Positions 11,090 through 20,748 of a DNA stretch of 64,000 nt are shown piece after piece; position 1 is the stretch's first letter; each line of letters opens with the position of its first letter. Below the pieces are notes generated by a model. The model was given only the letters and a program-made list of their open reading frames with translations. It did no database searches and had not been told where the DNA came from. The translations under genes were made by a program, and so were the position numbers. Source of the stretch: Pseudomonas sp. (GTDB lineage: Bacteria; Pseudomonadota; Gammaproteobacteria; Pseudomonadales; Pseudomonadaceae); contig VMRT01000011.1 in the NCBI GenBank assembly GCA_007713455.1, positions 81,814 through 145,813 on the forward strand, in the 5' to 3' direction.

Positions 11090-11511
11090 CAGTTCTATCT
11101 CCTGAACTTGTTCTGGCTTTTACGACATCGCGGTGCGACGTATTGCGGCAGGTGGCGGGCAAATCTTTCGAAATTGCTGCGCACCAAGGGCGGGATGGGC
11201 ATGCATAGCGGCCGTACTGATGACAGCCATGCCCGTCGGCAAGCTGCTGCCGACAAAAATGAAAGTTGAATCATGCTCCCATAATGGCGAAGTCGGCGTG
11301 CATCCTACACGATAAGTGTCAATTTCGCGAATCACGGCGAAATCGGCACCATCCCAAGCGCCTTGATCCGCGCCTTCGGTCATGCGAATCGCCTCGCCAC
11401 GAGCGGCGCAGCGCTCCGCCCCCGCTCGGCGTTTTCAGCGATTGTGCGCTGACTTATGATCGGCCCCGCGTAGCAGCAGCCTTCTCCCATTCCACCTGCA
11501 GAGATGAGTTC
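11090..11511. other. Divergent intergenic region betT / trpB
   Basis: These 422 bases separate two divergent genes and must hold both promoters. I could not pick a convincing -35/-10 pair. A short inverted repeat (GTCGGCAAGCTGCTGCCGAC, 11234-11253) stands out as a possible operator on the betT side. No gene of useful length is supported here. Confidence 0.4.
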
Positions 11512-12720
11512 ATGTCGTCCGATCCTCGCTTCACCGCCATGCCCGACGCCAACGGATATTTCGGCCCCTATGGCGGCCAGCTGGTCCCACCGCACCTCAA
11601 GCAAGCGATGGACGACATCAACCTCGCCTACGAGGAAATTCGCCAGCGCGATGACTTCCAGCAGGAACTGGCCGCACTGTTCGCCGACTACGTGGGTCGG
11701 CCAAGCCCGATCTTCCATGCGCGGCGGCTGTCCGAGCAGCTCGGCGGTGCGCAGATTTATCTGAAGCGCGAAGACCTGAACCACACCGGCGCGCACAAGA
11801 TCAATCACTGCCTGGGCGAGGCGCTGCTGGCCAAATTCATGGGCAAGAAGAAGGTGATCGCGGAGACTGGCGCCGGCCAGCACGGGGTTGCCCTGGCTAC
11901 CGCCTGCGCGCTGGTCGGCATTCCCTGCGAGATTCATATGGGCCAGGTGGACATCGAGAAGGAACACCCGAACGTCACCAAGATGAAGATCCTCGGCTGC
12001 AAGCTGGTAGCGGTCACCCGCGGCGCAGCGACGCTCAAGGAAGCGGTGGATAGCGCCTTCGAGGAATACCTGAAGGATCCGCACAACTACATCTACGCCA
12101 TCGGCTCGGTGGTCGGCCCGCACCCGTTCCCGAAGATGGTCCGCGACTTCCAGTCGATCATCGGCACCGAAGCCCGTGAGCAGTTCCTCGCCAAGCATGG
12201 CCGCCTGCCCGATCACGTGGTTGCCTGCGTCGGGGGTGGTTCGAATGCCATGGGCATGTTCACCGCCTTTCTCGAAGATGCCGCGGTCGAGCTGGTCGGT
12301 ATCGAGCCAGCGGGTGAAAGCCTGGACAAGCCAGGCCGCCACTCGGCCACACTGTCCAAAGGCAAGCCAGGCGAACTGCATGGCATGGCCTGCTACGTGC
12401 TGGAGGATGCAGACGGCAATCCATCGGCGGTGCACTCCATCGCCTCCGGCCTGGACTACCCGGGGGTCGGCCCACAGCACAGCTACCTGAAGGACATCGG
12501 CCGGGTGAACTACCATACCGCGACCGACCAGGAATGCCTCGACGCCTTTATGACCCTTTCCCGCGTCGAAGGCATCATCCCGGCCCTGGAAAGCGCCCAC
12601 GCAGTGGCCTGGGCCATCCGCAGCGCACCGACGCTGAGCAAGGAAAGCCATATCCTCGTCAATCTATCTGGCCGCGGCGACAAGGATGCTGATTACGTCG
12701 CCAATCTGCTCGGCCTGTAA
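11512..12720 (+). CDS. trpB: Tryptophan synthase beta chain, stand-alone copy
   Basis: This is a PLP enzyme of 402 residues that joins indole (or a related nucleophile) to serine. The PLP Lys is K96 (HTGAHKIN), the catalytic Glu is E118 (AETGAGQHG), the phosphate loop GGGSNA is at 241-246, and ESAHAVA is near the C-terminus. The start ATG 11512 follows GAGATGAG; an in-frame extension to 11266 is not credible. The usual partner trpA is absent: the next gene is trmO. It may be a second TrpB that works alone as an indole scavenger, or trpA may be elsewhere. Confidence 0.88.
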   Translation: MSSDPRFTAMPDANGYFGPYGGQLVPPHLKQAMDDINLAYEEIRQRDDFQQELAALFADYVGRPSPIFHARRLSEQLGGAQIYLKREDLNHTGAHKINHCLGEALLAKFMGKKKVIAETGAGQHGVALATACALVGIPCEIHMGQVDIEKEHPNVTKMKILGCKLVAVTRGAATLKEAVDSAFEEYLKDPHNYIYAIGSVVGPHPFPKMVRDFQSIIGTEAREQFLAKHGRLPDHVVACVGGGSNAMGMFTAFLEDAAVELVGIEPAGESLDKPGRHSATLSKGKPGELHGMACYVLEDADGNPSAVHSIASGLDYPGVGPQHSYLKDIGRVNYHTATDQECLDAFMTLSRVEGIIPALESAHAVAWAIRSAPTLSKESHILVNLSGRGDKDADYVANLLGL

Positions 12721-12832
12721 CACGTCAACGGCGGGCCGGCGATGCATGTGCGTGTCAGCCTACTGGAAGCACAACCGGCGGCCATAGCGGGTAAGATGCG
12801 CAGCCGCCCGACTGCTTCCCAGGCCAGCCTTC

Positions 12833-13540
12833 ATGGATCACAGCGTCTCACCTATCGGCTACGTCCGCTCCTGCTTCAAGGAGAAGTTCGCAATCCCCCG
12901 CCAGCCCAGCCTGGCACCAGCCGCACGCGGTGTGGTGGAACTGCTGCCGCCGTTCGACAGCGGGGAGGCGGTGGCCGGGCTCGAGCAGGTCAGCCACGTA
13001 TGGCTGCTCTTTCTTTTCCATCAGGCACTGGAAAGCAAGCCCCGCCTCAAGGTCCGCCCGCCTCGCCTCGGCGGCAATCGCATGGTCGGCGTGTTCGCCA
13101 CCCGTGCCACGCACCGCCCCAACGGTATCGGCCAATCGGTGGTCAGACTGGATCGCGTCGAAGCGGATCGGCTTTTCATCTCCGGCATCGATCTGCTGGA
13201 CGGCACGCCGGTGCTGGACATCAAACCCTACGTGCCCTACGCCGATGCGCTGCCTGACGCACGCAACGACATGGCCGCCGACGCGCCAGAGTTGATCGAG
13301 GTGCAATGGTCGGAATCGGGGTTGCTGCAAGCCCGCCGCGAAGCACTGCGCCTGGGCGAGCCCTTGGTCGAACTCATCGAACAGTGCCTGGCGCAGGACC
13401 CGCGCCCGGCCTATCAGAAACCCGAACCGGAACGGCGATACGGCGCGCAGTTCTGGGATGTGGACGTGCGCTGGCATTACCCGACGCCAGGCGTGATCCG
13501 CGTTCTGGAAGTCGCGCCAGCAGCGCCGCAACCGGCCTAG
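12833..13540 (+). CDS. trmO: tRNA (adenine(37)-N6)-methyltransferase TrmO
   Basis: This 235-residue protein of the TsaA/YaeB family adds a methyl group to t6A37 of threonine tRNA, giving m6t6A, using SAM. The N-terminal beta-barrel domain has the family segments SPIGYVRSCFKEKFAIPRQP, GLEQVSHVWLLFLFH, GVFATRATHRPNGIGQSVV and DLLDGTPVLDIKPYVPYAD. The C-terminal small domain holds GAQFWDVDVRWHY. The ATG at 12833 follows trpB by 112 bases. It is convergent with the acylase gene 20 bases away. Confidence 0.93.
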   Translation: MDHSVSPIGYVRSCFKEKFAIPRQPSLAPAARGVVELLPPFDSGEAVAGLEQVSHVWLLFLFHQALESKPRLKVRPPRLGGNRMVGVFATRATHRPNGIGQSVVRLDRVEADRLFISGIDLLDGTPVLDIKPYVPYADALPDARNDMAADAPELIEVQWSESGLLQARREALRLGEPLVELIEQCLAQDPRPAYQKPEPERRYGAQFWDVDVRWHYPTPGVIRVLEVAPAAPQPA

Positions 13541-13560
13541 GGCCGGCGCGGCGCCCCTCC

Positions 13561-16098
13561 TCACTTGCCGGCGGGCGTCAGCAGCAGGCGCTGCGTGCCG
13601 TAGACCTTGTCGAGATTCTCCGTCTTGAACGGGAAACTCATGTAGTTCGCCTTCATCCACGCGTCGATGCCATCGGCGTAGTGAGGGCTGGCCGGATTGC
13701 CCGACTGGCCTGAACTGTTGAGGCCGATCATCGGCTCGTCGCGGCCAAAGTCGACGATGATGCGCATCGCCGGGATCAGCCAGGTATCGAAGTCCGTTCC
13801 CAGGTGATAGGCCGAGGCATTCAGCGTGCTGTGGTCGCCGCCCATGGCAAAGGGGCCGCGATCCAGGTAGCTGCCGATAGCGTTGATCTTGCTCCGCTGG
13901 CTGGCCGGCATATGCGGCGCCAACTGCGTCGCGCCGGAGGTCCAACTGGCAGTGTGCAGCTTGCCCCATTGCCAGGCGCTGCGCTCGTTGCCCAGGCGGC
14001 CTTCCAGCAGACTCACCGCACCAGCAAGACTGCGTGCCAGAATCGCCGGCTTGTCTTCGGTTTGCGCAGTCCGCTGGTCGTTCCAGAACGGGCTGTCTTC
14101 ACGTCCGAGCAAATGGTCCGCCTGCGCCGAGTAGGACGTGTTAGCCGTCTGCACCAGCGCTCGCCACGCCTGCGTATCTTCCGGCCCCAGCTCGTCGAGG
14201 AACGTCTGCCGTGCGCTTTCGTGCAGGAAAGCGCCATACAGCGCAGCATCGGCCGAATCCGCAGCGAGCTTGCCGTCGAACGCCATCAGTCGATCCAGCG
14301 CTTCTCGCGCCTTGCTGCGTTCGGCGGCCGGCAGTGCATCGATCGCCTTGCGCAACGGCTCGGCCATGCCCGGCGCCTCGAACATTGCCCTGAGCTTGAC
14401 GGCGAACGGCGTGACCTGGTCGTACTGCATCGCGATGGTACTGCGGGTGTCATGCTTGCCCCGCCCCGCCAGTTCCGCCAGCCGCTCATAGCGCTCGGGG
14501 CCATACCAGGAGCTGGAAAGCTGCATCCCGTAACCGCGCGGTACACTGCGATGGTTGGCGGTGCCGAGCCAGCCCTGGATAGGATCCTGGTCGTAGGGAT
14601 GCAGCATCGGATCAGCGAAGCCGTCCCAGTCATAACGATTGTCCCAACCCGGCGACGGCACCAGCCCCAATCCCTCGCGACGATTTGGGAAGCGTCCGGT
14701 GACCTGCCAGCCGATTCCCTGCTGGTCAGCAAACACCAGATTCAGCGCCGTCGCACGAATTTCGCGGGTCGCCTCGAAGGCCTGATCCACCGATTGCGCG
14801 CGGGACAGATCGAAGAAGGCATCCAGGGTGCGATCGGCCTCCAGCTGCGTGGTTTTCAGCGCAAGGCCGTAACCACTGCGGAGCTGTAGCGGTTGCAAGG
14901 GGTGCTTGTGCTCGCCGAGCGCCGTGTTCAGCAGAGGCCCATTACGGGTTTCGTAGATGGTCTCGCGAATCGGCCGCTCGCCTTTGACGAAGTAGGTTTC
15001 GTGCCGCTCGCGGGCCTGCAGCCACTTGCCATCGGCCAGGTACATCAGCCGCGAGCCTTCGCGGCGCACCTGCTCGAGATAGAGGTCCTGATTGTCGCCC
15101 ATCACCATGGTCATGCCCCAGCCGAGCTTGCCGTTGAAACCGGCGACCACTGCGGGCACCCCGGCGATGGTGACACCCGCGGCCTGGAACTTCGGTGCGC
15201 GGACCTGCATGAAATTCCAGTACGAAGGCATCGACAGCGGCAGGTGCGTGTCGTTGGCCAGAATCGGTTTGCCGCTACGGGTGTTGCTGCCGGCAATGGC
15301 CCAGTTGTTCGACGCAGCCATCCCAGTCGGGGTCAACGATGCCAAGTTTTGCGCCGCCTGCTCGATCGCCGCCAGCCCTGGTACCGATCCACCCAGCGCG
15401 AGTCCCTTGAGCTTGTCGGCTTCGGCGAACGGCAATGCTTCGTCCGGATAGATCGGCAGCAACCAGGCGAGCTTATCGCTACCCACCTTCTGCGCCAGCA
15501 GCAGCGCCGCCACTTCTTCCTGCAGATTCTGCGAAAGCCCGAAGTTGAGCAAACAGAACACCAGCACCGAGTCCTCGGGCTTCCAGTACTCAGGCTTGTA
15601 GCCGGACTCGGCAAGGTCCATCGGCAGCTTGTCCTGATGGCGATACAGGTAGGCGTTCACGCCGCGGGCGTAGACCTCGAAGAACTTCTTCATCCGCGGC
15701 GAGGACTCGCGATAGAGCAGCTCGGCGCTCTGGCGCAGATTCACCGCGCGCATGAAGCGGTCGGTCTCCAACACGCCGGGGCCGACCATCTCCGCCAATC
15801 TCCCTTGAGCCATCAGCCGTAGGCTGACCATCTGGCTCAGACGATCGGTGGCGTGGACGTAACCCATGGCGAACAGCGCATCGTGGAACGACGAGGTTTC
15901 GATCAGCGGCATGCCCAGCGAATTGCGCCGGATGCTCGCGCTGCCTGCCAGGCCGGTCAGCGGCTGAATGCCCTGCGACGGCGGCAGGCTGGCGCTGTAG
16001 CGATTATCGAGATAGGCCTGACAACCGCCAAGGCCGGCCAGGCCGAGCGCGGCCCCCAGCGTCAGGCGAACCAGGGCGAACGGCAGACGCAGAGACAT
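13561..16098 (-). CDS. quiP: Penicillin-acylase family lipoprotein, QuiP-like acyl-homoserine lactone acylase
   Basis: This is an 845-residue Ntn-hydrolase precursor. The N-terminus has a lipobox (AGLGGC, Cys26), so it is probably membrane-anchored in the periplasm. The autocatalytic nucleophile Ser263 lies in [14 protein letters not shown], splitting an alpha chain of about 235 residues from a large beta chain. Length and layout match QuiP of P. aeruginosa, which removes the acyl side chain from long-chain homoserine lactones. The start is ATG 16098, preceded by AGGAG; TTG 16101 is also in frame. No luxI or luxR gene is in this window, so the natural substrate may be another N-acyl compound. 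Confidence 0.85.
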   Translation of the reverse strand: MSLRLPFALVRLTLGAALGLAGLGGCQAYLDNRYSASLPPSQGIQPLTGLAGSASIRRNSLGMPLIETSSFHDALFAMGYVHATDRLSQMVSLRLMAQGRLAEMVGPGVLETDRFMRAVNLRQSAELLYRESSPRMKKFFEVYARGVNAYLYRHQDKLPMDLAESGYKPEYWKPEDSVLVFCLLNFGLSQNLQEEVAALLLAQKVGSDKLAWLLPIYPDEALPFAEADKLKGLALGGSVPGLAAIEQAAQNLASLTPTGMAASNNWAIAGSNTRSGKPILANDTHLPLSMPSYWNFMQVRAPKFQAAGVTIAGVPAVVAGFNGKLGWGMTMVMGDNQDLYLEQVRREGSRLMYLADGKWLQARERHETYFVKGERPIRETIYETRNGPLLNTALGEHKHPLQPLQLRSGYGLALKTTQLEADRTLDAFFDLSRAQSVDQAFEATREIRATALNLVFADQQGIGWQVTGRFPNRREGLGLVPSPGWDNRYDWDGFADPMLHPYDQDPIQGWLGTANHRSVPRGYGMQLSSSWYGPERYERLAELAGRGKHDTRSTIAMQYDQVTPFAVKLRAMFEAPGMAEPLRKAIDALPAAERSKAREALDRLMAFDGKLAADSADAALYGAFLHESARQTFLDELGPEDTQAWRALVQTANTSYSAQADHLLGREDSPFWNDQRTAQTEDKPAILARSLAGAVSLLEGRLGNERSAWQWGKLHTASWTSGATQLAPHMPASQRSKINAIGSYLDRGPFAMGGDHSTLNASAYHLGTDFDTWLIPAMRIIVDFGRDEPMIGLNSSGQSGNPASPHYADGIDAWMKANYMSFPFKTENLDKVYGTQRLLLTPAGK

Positions 16099-16173
16099 CA
16101 AAGACTCCTGAGCGAGCTTGGCAAGGGATGGTACTGACAGATTAGAGGGCGCGCGGCGAAGAAGATCGGTCGA

Positions 16174-16635
16174 TCAGGCCGCGTCGCGGGATTTTGGCAG
16201 AGCTTCGTCGAGCAGCCAACGGGCCGAACGCCGAGCCTCGGCCTTGTGCTGCAGCTCGAGGGCACTGAACTGCGCTTCATGTCGGCGCCGCTCCTGCTTG
16301 TCCAGCGCCTTCCAGACGGCATGGGTCGGCACTTGCTCGGTGGCTTCGAACAGCTGCTGGAAAACCTGACAACGAGGATGCTGCCCCAGCGCCACATCAT
16401 AGTTGTCGAGCAGCACCTTGATGCGGATTGCCCCCTCGATGAGCGGGACTTGCTCCTCCAGCAGGCAGCTGGCGAGGATTCGCAGATCCTCCGCCAGCGC
16501 GGTCTGCTGCTGCGTCCGCGCCGCTGCCTGCAACCGCTCGTTGCGCCAGACACGCCGCCAGAGATACAGCGCATAGCCGCCCAGCGCAGCAATCAGCAGC
16601 GTGGCGATGACGAACAGACCGATGGCCAGGGTCAT
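16174..16635 (-). CDS. DUF2489-type membrane-anchored protein
   Basis: The product is 153 residues from ATG 16635. One N-terminal transmembrane segment (about residues 3-25) is followed by a basic stretch and a long helical, charged cytoplasmic region (LRILASCLLEEQVPLIEGAI, KEAR-rich to the end). The pattern fits DUF2489 proteins of pseudomonads, whose function is unknown. It starts 8 bases after the SEC-C gene stops, so the two are probably co-transcribed. A longer frame from 16698 would run into that gene and is less likely. Confidence 0.65.
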   Translation of the reverse strand: MTLAIGLFVIATLLIAALGGYALYLWRRVWRNERLQAAARTQQQTALAEDLRILASCLLEEQVPLIEGAIRIKVLLDNYDVALGQHPRCQVFQQLFEATEQVPTHAVWKALDKQERRRHEAQFSALELQHKAEARRSARWLLDEALPKSRDAA

Positions 16636-16642
16636 GACAGGC

Positions 16643-16843
16643 TCAGGCGCCGTGGCATTTCTTGTACTTCTGCTGGCTGCCACAAGGGCACGGGTCATTG
16701 CGACCGACGTCCTTCAGCGGATTACGCACAGGTTCGTGGCTGTGATTGCAATGCGGGCCATGAACGTGGTGATGGTCATGGTCGTGATCGTGATCGTGAT
16801 CGTGGTTGCAGTCGGGACCATGTACGTGGGGCTCTTGACTCAT
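16643..16843 (-). CDS. His-rich SEC-C motif metal-binding protein
   Basis: The product is 66 residues. The first half is a histidine/aspartate metal-binding run built of HD repeats between two HGPxCNH units ([14 protein letters not shown], then [11 protein letters not shown]). The second half is a complete SEC-C zinc motif ([20 protein letters not shown], Cys-x-Cys-x8-Cys-His), like that at the SecA C-terminus. It may bind zinc, nickel or another soft metal. It starts 7 bases after the lipoprotein gene stops and precedes the DUF2489 gene, so the three likely form one unit. Confidence 0.85.
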   Translation of the reverse strand: MSQEPHVHGPDCNHDHDHDHDHDHHHVHGPHCNHSHEPVRNPLKDVGRNDPCPCGSQQKYKKCHGA

Positions 16844-16850
16844 CTGGGTA

Positions 16851-17348
16851 CTACTCCGGAATAAAGTTGCCCGGGATTATCTCGCCATTGTTGGAAATGT
16901 GCACGCGCCGGCCCATCATCAGCCCGGTCTTGAGCTCACCTGCCAGGCGGTAGGCGATCGGACGGTCGGGCTTCTCCAGCAGACGCACGATGTACTTCAT
17001 ATGGCGCCAGAGGTTGGTGTGAACCGGCACCTCGTAGTACTCGAAGCTGTTGGCAGGTACTGTCAGCCAGCCACTGGACTCGCCGCTGGCCAGTTCCACG
17101 TCGTTGAGATGGACTTTGTAGATCAGCCCGCGCACCGGCAGGCTGTGATCGTTGGGGTTGTCGATACGAAAGCGCAGCATGAATTGCTGTTCCAGCAGCC
17201 GCGCCTTGATGATATCGACCTTGGTGAGCTCGACCGTAGGGTCCTTGAAATCGCCCGAAAACCAGGTCGAGCATCCGGCCATGCCGCCAAGCAGGCAGAG
17301 CAACACGACGGTTCTAAGAATTCTTATTGTGTGTGCCTGGCAAAACAT
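16851..17348 (-). CDS. LEA-type 2 (WHy domain) lipoprotein
   Basis: The product is 165 residues from ATG 17348 (GGAG 9 bases upstream). The lipobox is LLGGMAGC. The mature protein has the LEA14-like immunoglobulin-type fold signature: [20 protein letters not shown], then [20 protein letters not shown], and a pair of later strands. Such lipoproteins sit in the outer or inner membrane; their role is unclear, perhaps desiccation or envelope stress. It is probably the first gene of the three-gene unit with the SEC-C and DUF2489 genes. Confidence 0.8.
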   Translation of the reverse strand: MFCQAHTIRILRTVVLLCLLGGMAGCSTWFSGDFKDPTVELTKVDIIKARLLEQQFMLRFRIDNPNDHSLPVRGLIYKVHLNDVELASGESSGWLTVPANSFEYYEVPVHTNLWRHMKYIVRLLEKPDRPIAYRLAGELKTGLMMGRRVHISNNGEIIPGNFIPE

Positions 17349-17492
17349 TCCGGTACTCCAAAGGACGGCCAAGTGTAGCAAGCAGCATGCTTGCCGCAAC
17401 GGGGGCCACCGCAAAAATACCAGTCTCAGGCCGCAATATGACAACGACGTTTCAGACAAAGCGCTCCCGCATTGCAGTGCGCCGCGGATCAC

Positions 17493-18254
<762 letters not shown>

Positions 18255-19253
18255 TCAGTCAATCAGGTCGGCGGCCTTGAGCGCGCCAATGGCGTCAAGC
18301 CAACGCGGATTCTGCTTGTACTCAGCAGCGCACTCCCGACCAGCGCGCATACGCGAAAGCGCAGGCGGCGCCGTGACGCTGAGGCGCTGCAGCGCAGCCA
18401 ACGCCAGTTCAGCCGCCGCCCGATCATTACACACCAGCCCCATGTCACAGCCGGCAACCAGTGCAGCCTGGATGCGATCGGCCGCATCGCCGGCGACGTG
18501 CGCGCCCGCCATCGACAGATCGTCACTGAAGATAACGCCCTTGAAGCCGAGCTCGTTACGCAGGATGTCCTGCAGCCAGCGCCGCGAAAAACCTGCGGGC
18601 TGGTCATCGACCTGAGGATAGATCACGTGCGCCGGCATGATCGCATCGAGCGTGCCGCTCAGCGCCTTGAAGGGAATCAGATCACAGCGGCGCAACTCTT
18701 CAAGACTTCGTTCGTCGACCGGGATCGCGACATGGGAGTCCGCCTCGGCCCAGCCATGACCGGGAAAGTGCTTGCCGGTTGCGGCCATACCCGCCGCGTG
18801 CATGCCACGGATGAACGCGTCGATCAGCACTACGGCGGCCTGCGGATCGCCTTCGAATGCACGCGTTCCCACCACGGCACTGCGCTGGTGGTCAAGATCG
18901 AGAACCGGTGCGAAGCTGAAATCCAGGCCCGCAGCGAGTACCTCGGTCGCCATCACCCAGCCGCAGGCTTCCGCCAGCCGCGGCGCGTCGGAGCAGCGCG
19001 CAAGTTCGCGCATCGGCGGAAGCCGTACGAAACCCTGGCGCAGCCGCTGGACGCGGCCACCCTCCTGGTCCACCGCCAACAGCAGGTCTGGCCGCACGGC
19101 TCGAATCGATCGGCACAGCTCGTCGACCTGGCGCGAGTGCTCGATATTTCGGGCAAACAGAATAAGCCCGCCGACCTCGGGCTGGCGAAGCAGCTGGCGA
19201 TCCTCGGCAGTCAACCAGGTACCAGCAATGTCCAGCATCAGTGAACCGTGCAT
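18255..19253 (-). CDS. nagZ: Beta-N-acetylhexosaminidase NagZ
   Basis: NagZ is a cytoplasmic family 3 glycoside hydrolase (332 residues) that removes GlcNAc from anhydromuropeptides during peptidoglycan recycling; its products induce AmpC in pseudomonads. The family motif KHFPGHG with the downstream DSH is present (KHFPGHGWAEADSHV), as are the TIM-barrel strand GLILFARN and the nucleophile region GVIFSDDLSMAGA, with the catalytic Asp. It starts 15 bases after the YkuD gene stops, so the order of transcription is YkuD gene, nagZ, mtnP. Confidence 0.95.
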   Translation of the reverse strand: MHGSLMLDIAGTWLTAEDRQLLRQPEVGGLILFARNIEHSRQVDELCRSIRAVRPDLLLAVDQEGGRVQRLRQGFVRLPPMRELARCSDAPRLAEACGWVMATEVLAAGLDFSFAPVLDLDHQRSAVVGTRAFEGDPQAAVVLIDAFIRGMHAAGMAATGKHFPGHGWAEADSHVAIPVDERSLEELRRCDLIPFKALSGTLDAIMPAHVIYPQVDDQPAGFSRRWLQDILRNELGFKGVIFSDDLSMAGAHVAGDAADRIQAALVAGCDMGLVCNDRAAAELALAALQRLSVTAPPALSRMRAGRECAAEYKQNPRWLDAIGALKAADLID

Positions 19254-19268
19254 ATGCAGAAGGGATCC

Positions 19269-19793
19269 TTATTCGAGTTCAGCGGCAGCCCAATCGGGAC
19301 AGGGCGCCTCGTCGATGCGCACCGCACAGTGAGGCGGCACCAATGGGAAGAGTTGCAGCAGGTCGGCATTGCGCATGCGAATACAACCGTGGGAAAGAGG
19401 TACGCCCATCGGCTCACAATCGGGGGTGCCGTGAATGTAGATGTAACGGCGGAAGGTATCGACCTGCCCCTGGCGATTGACTCCTGGCTCGCACCCGCTG
19501 AGCCAGAGAATCCGGGTCAGGATCCAGTCACGACCGGGAGAAATTCCGTGAAGCTCAGGGGACCATACCTCCCTCGTCCAGCGCCGCCCGCGCAACACCG
19601 CACCTTGAGGCAAACCGTCACCGAGGCGCGCACGCACCTGATGCAGACCGCGCGGCGTGCAACCAGAACCGTTCAGCTCGCCCGCACCATTGCGTGCCGT
19701 AGAGACAGAAAAGCGCAGACGCAACTGGCCCTCGGCGAAGCCATAGAGCTGCTGATCGGCGATGGAAATATGCAGAAAATCGAGAAATGCCAT
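19269..19793 (-). CDS. Leaderless YkuD-domain L,D-transpeptidase/carboxypeptidase
   Basis: The product is 174 residues with a complete YkuD active site: IHGTPDCEPMGVPLSHGCIR holds the His and the catalytic Cys. It has no signal peptide and no lipobox (MAFLDFLHISIADQQLYGF), which is odd for enzymes that crosslink periplasmic peptidoglycan. Immediately upstream of nagZ and in the same transcript, it may instead trim recycled muropeptides in the cytoplasm. A cytoplasmic YkuD L,D-carboxypeptidase (ElsL/LdtK) has been described in Acinetobacter. That role is inference; the fold assignment is firm. Confidence 0.85.
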   Translation of the reverse strand: MAFLDFLHISIADQQLYGFAEGQLRLRFSVSTARNGAGELNGSGCTPRGLHQVRARLGDGLPQGAVLRGRRWTREVWSPELHGISPGRDWILTRILWLSGCEPGVNRQGQVDTFRRYIYIHGTPDCEPMGVPLSHGCIRMRNADLLQLFPLVPPHCAVRIDEAPCPDWAAAELE

Positions 19794-19832
19794 GGGCGGC
19801 TAGCTTAGCCGATCACCCGGCAGGCTTGTAGC

Positions 19833-20540
19833 TCAAGCCTTCGCCGGGATAGCCACTGCGTTGCGCCGCGCGATCGGTTGCGCCGCCGCCAGCGTGTTGT
19901 CATCAATGCCACTGTCGGCGCGCATGCCGGCCGCGAGAAACGGCACCATCATACGCATGACCTGCTCGATCGAGGTTCTGACGCCAAAATCGTTCTCGGA
20001 AATAGCGCGCAGTGCCTTGATACCCGACATGCTGAATGCCGCCGCACCAAGCATGAAGTGCACACGCCAGAACAGTTCGATGGGCGGAATGGCCGGCGCC
20101 GCGTCATGCACCTTGAGCATGTAGCGACGGAACACCTTGCCGTACATGTCTTCCAGATAGCGGCGCAGGTGGCCCTGGCTCTGACTGAAAGACAAGCCCA
20201 GCAGGCGCATGAAGATGGACAGATCATCGCCGCTGCGCGGTTTGACCGCCAAGGCCTGCTCGACGAGGATTTCCAGCAGTTCCTCGAGCGTGTCCTTCTT
20301 GTCAGTCAATGCCTCGCGTCGATCCAGTTCACGCTCGAGACTGGCACAGAATGGCCCGAGAAAACGCGAGAACACCGCTTGGATCAGCGCCTTCTTCGAA
20401 CCGAAATGATAGTTCACTGCCGCGAGGTTGACCCCAGCCTTGCTGGTGATCAGGCGAAGCGAGGTTTCGGCGAAGCCTTTTTCCGCGAACAGCTGTTCCG
20501 CTGCATCAAGAATGCGCTCAACTGTTTCCGACTGCGCCAT
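19833..20540 (-). CDS. psrA: TetR-family fatty-acid responsive regulator PsrA
   Basis: The product is 235 residues from ATG 20540, behind CGGAGG (in-frame TTG 20558 rejected). The TetR helix-turn-helix is at about 5-50 (ERILDAAEQLFAEKGFAETS, then AGVNLAAVNYHFGSKKALI). PsrA in Pseudomonas binds long-chain fatty acids, represses itself and fadBA and activates rpoS. The neighbourhood here (lexA divergent, fadBA downstream on the same strand) is as in P. aeruginosa. Two matching operators and a promoter lie just upstream, so autorepression is readable. Confidence 0.94.
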   Translation of the reverse strand: MAQSETVERILDAAEQLFAEKGFAETSLRLITSKAGVNLAAVNYHFGSKKALIQAVFSRFLGPFCASLERELDRREALTDKKDTLEELLEILVEQALAVKPRSGDDLSIFMRLLGLSFSQSQGHLRRYLEDMYGKVFRRYMLKVHDAAPAIPPIELFWRVHFMLGAAAFSMSGIKALRAISENDFGVRTSIEQVMRMMVPFLAAGMRADSGIDDNTLAAAQPIARRNAVAIPAKA

Positions 20541-20555
20541 GCCCCCTCCGAAAGA

Positions 20556-20569
20556 CAAACAACTGTTTG
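20556..20569. promoter_or_regulatory. PsrA operator 1 (proximal)
   Basis: CAAACAACTGTTTG is an inverted repeat fitting the published PsrA pattern of (G/C)AAAC, two to four bases, GTTT(G/C). It lies 15 bases upstream of the psrA start, between the start and the promoter. Confidence 0.8.
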
Positions 20570-20582
20570 AAACTTACGTTTC
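20569..20582. promoter_or_regulatory. PsrA operator 2, over the -10
   Basis: GAAACTTACGTTTC also fits the PsrA pattern and shares one base with operator 1. It covers the predicted psrA -10, so binding would block initiation. Confidence 0.75.
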
Positions 20583-20599
20583 ACCGACCGGCAAGTCAA
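20571..20599 (-). promoter_or_regulatory. Predicted sigma70 promoter of psrA
   Basis: On the minus strand TTGACT (20594-20599) is followed after 17 bases by TAAGTT (20571-20576). The -10 lies inside PsrA operator 2. Confidence 0.55.
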
Positions 20600-20688
20600 C
20601 CACGAAACGCCTTGTGGCACTAGCGTCATTGTCGCAGACAGACCACGGAGCACGCCGGATGTGCTTTCAAAACCATCATAATCATTCG

Positions 20689-20716
20689 TTGCCAAGGCCG
20701 GATCACTGTATATAAT
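20689..20716 (+). promoter_or_regulatory. Predicted sigma70 promoter of lexA-sulA
   Basis: TTGCCA (20689-20694), a 16-base spacer and a perfect TATAAT (20711-20716) lie upstream of lexA. The -10 is inside SOS box 1, as expected for a LexA-repressed promoter. Confidence 0.75.
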
Positions 20717-20721
20717 CCCAG
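20706..20721. promoter_or_regulatory. LexA (SOS) box 1
   Basis: CTGTATATAATCCCAG fits CTG-N10-CAG and overlaps the -10 hexamer. Confidence 0.85.
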
Positions 20722-20724
20722 TCA

Positions 20725-20740
20725 CTGTATAAAAGAACAG
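20725..20740. promoter_or_regulatory. LexA (SOS) box 2
   Basis: CTGTATAAAAGAACAG fits CTG-N10-CAG and is close to the gammaproteobacterial consensus. It lies 3 bases after box 1 and 8 bases before the lexA ATG. Confidence 0.9.
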
Positions 20741-20748
20741 AGACCGAC

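Noticed and set aside
16755..16815. Short tandem repeat that might look like a CRISPR or satellite
   Set aside because: It is in-frame coding repeat of the His-Asp run in the SEC-C protein, with no spacers.
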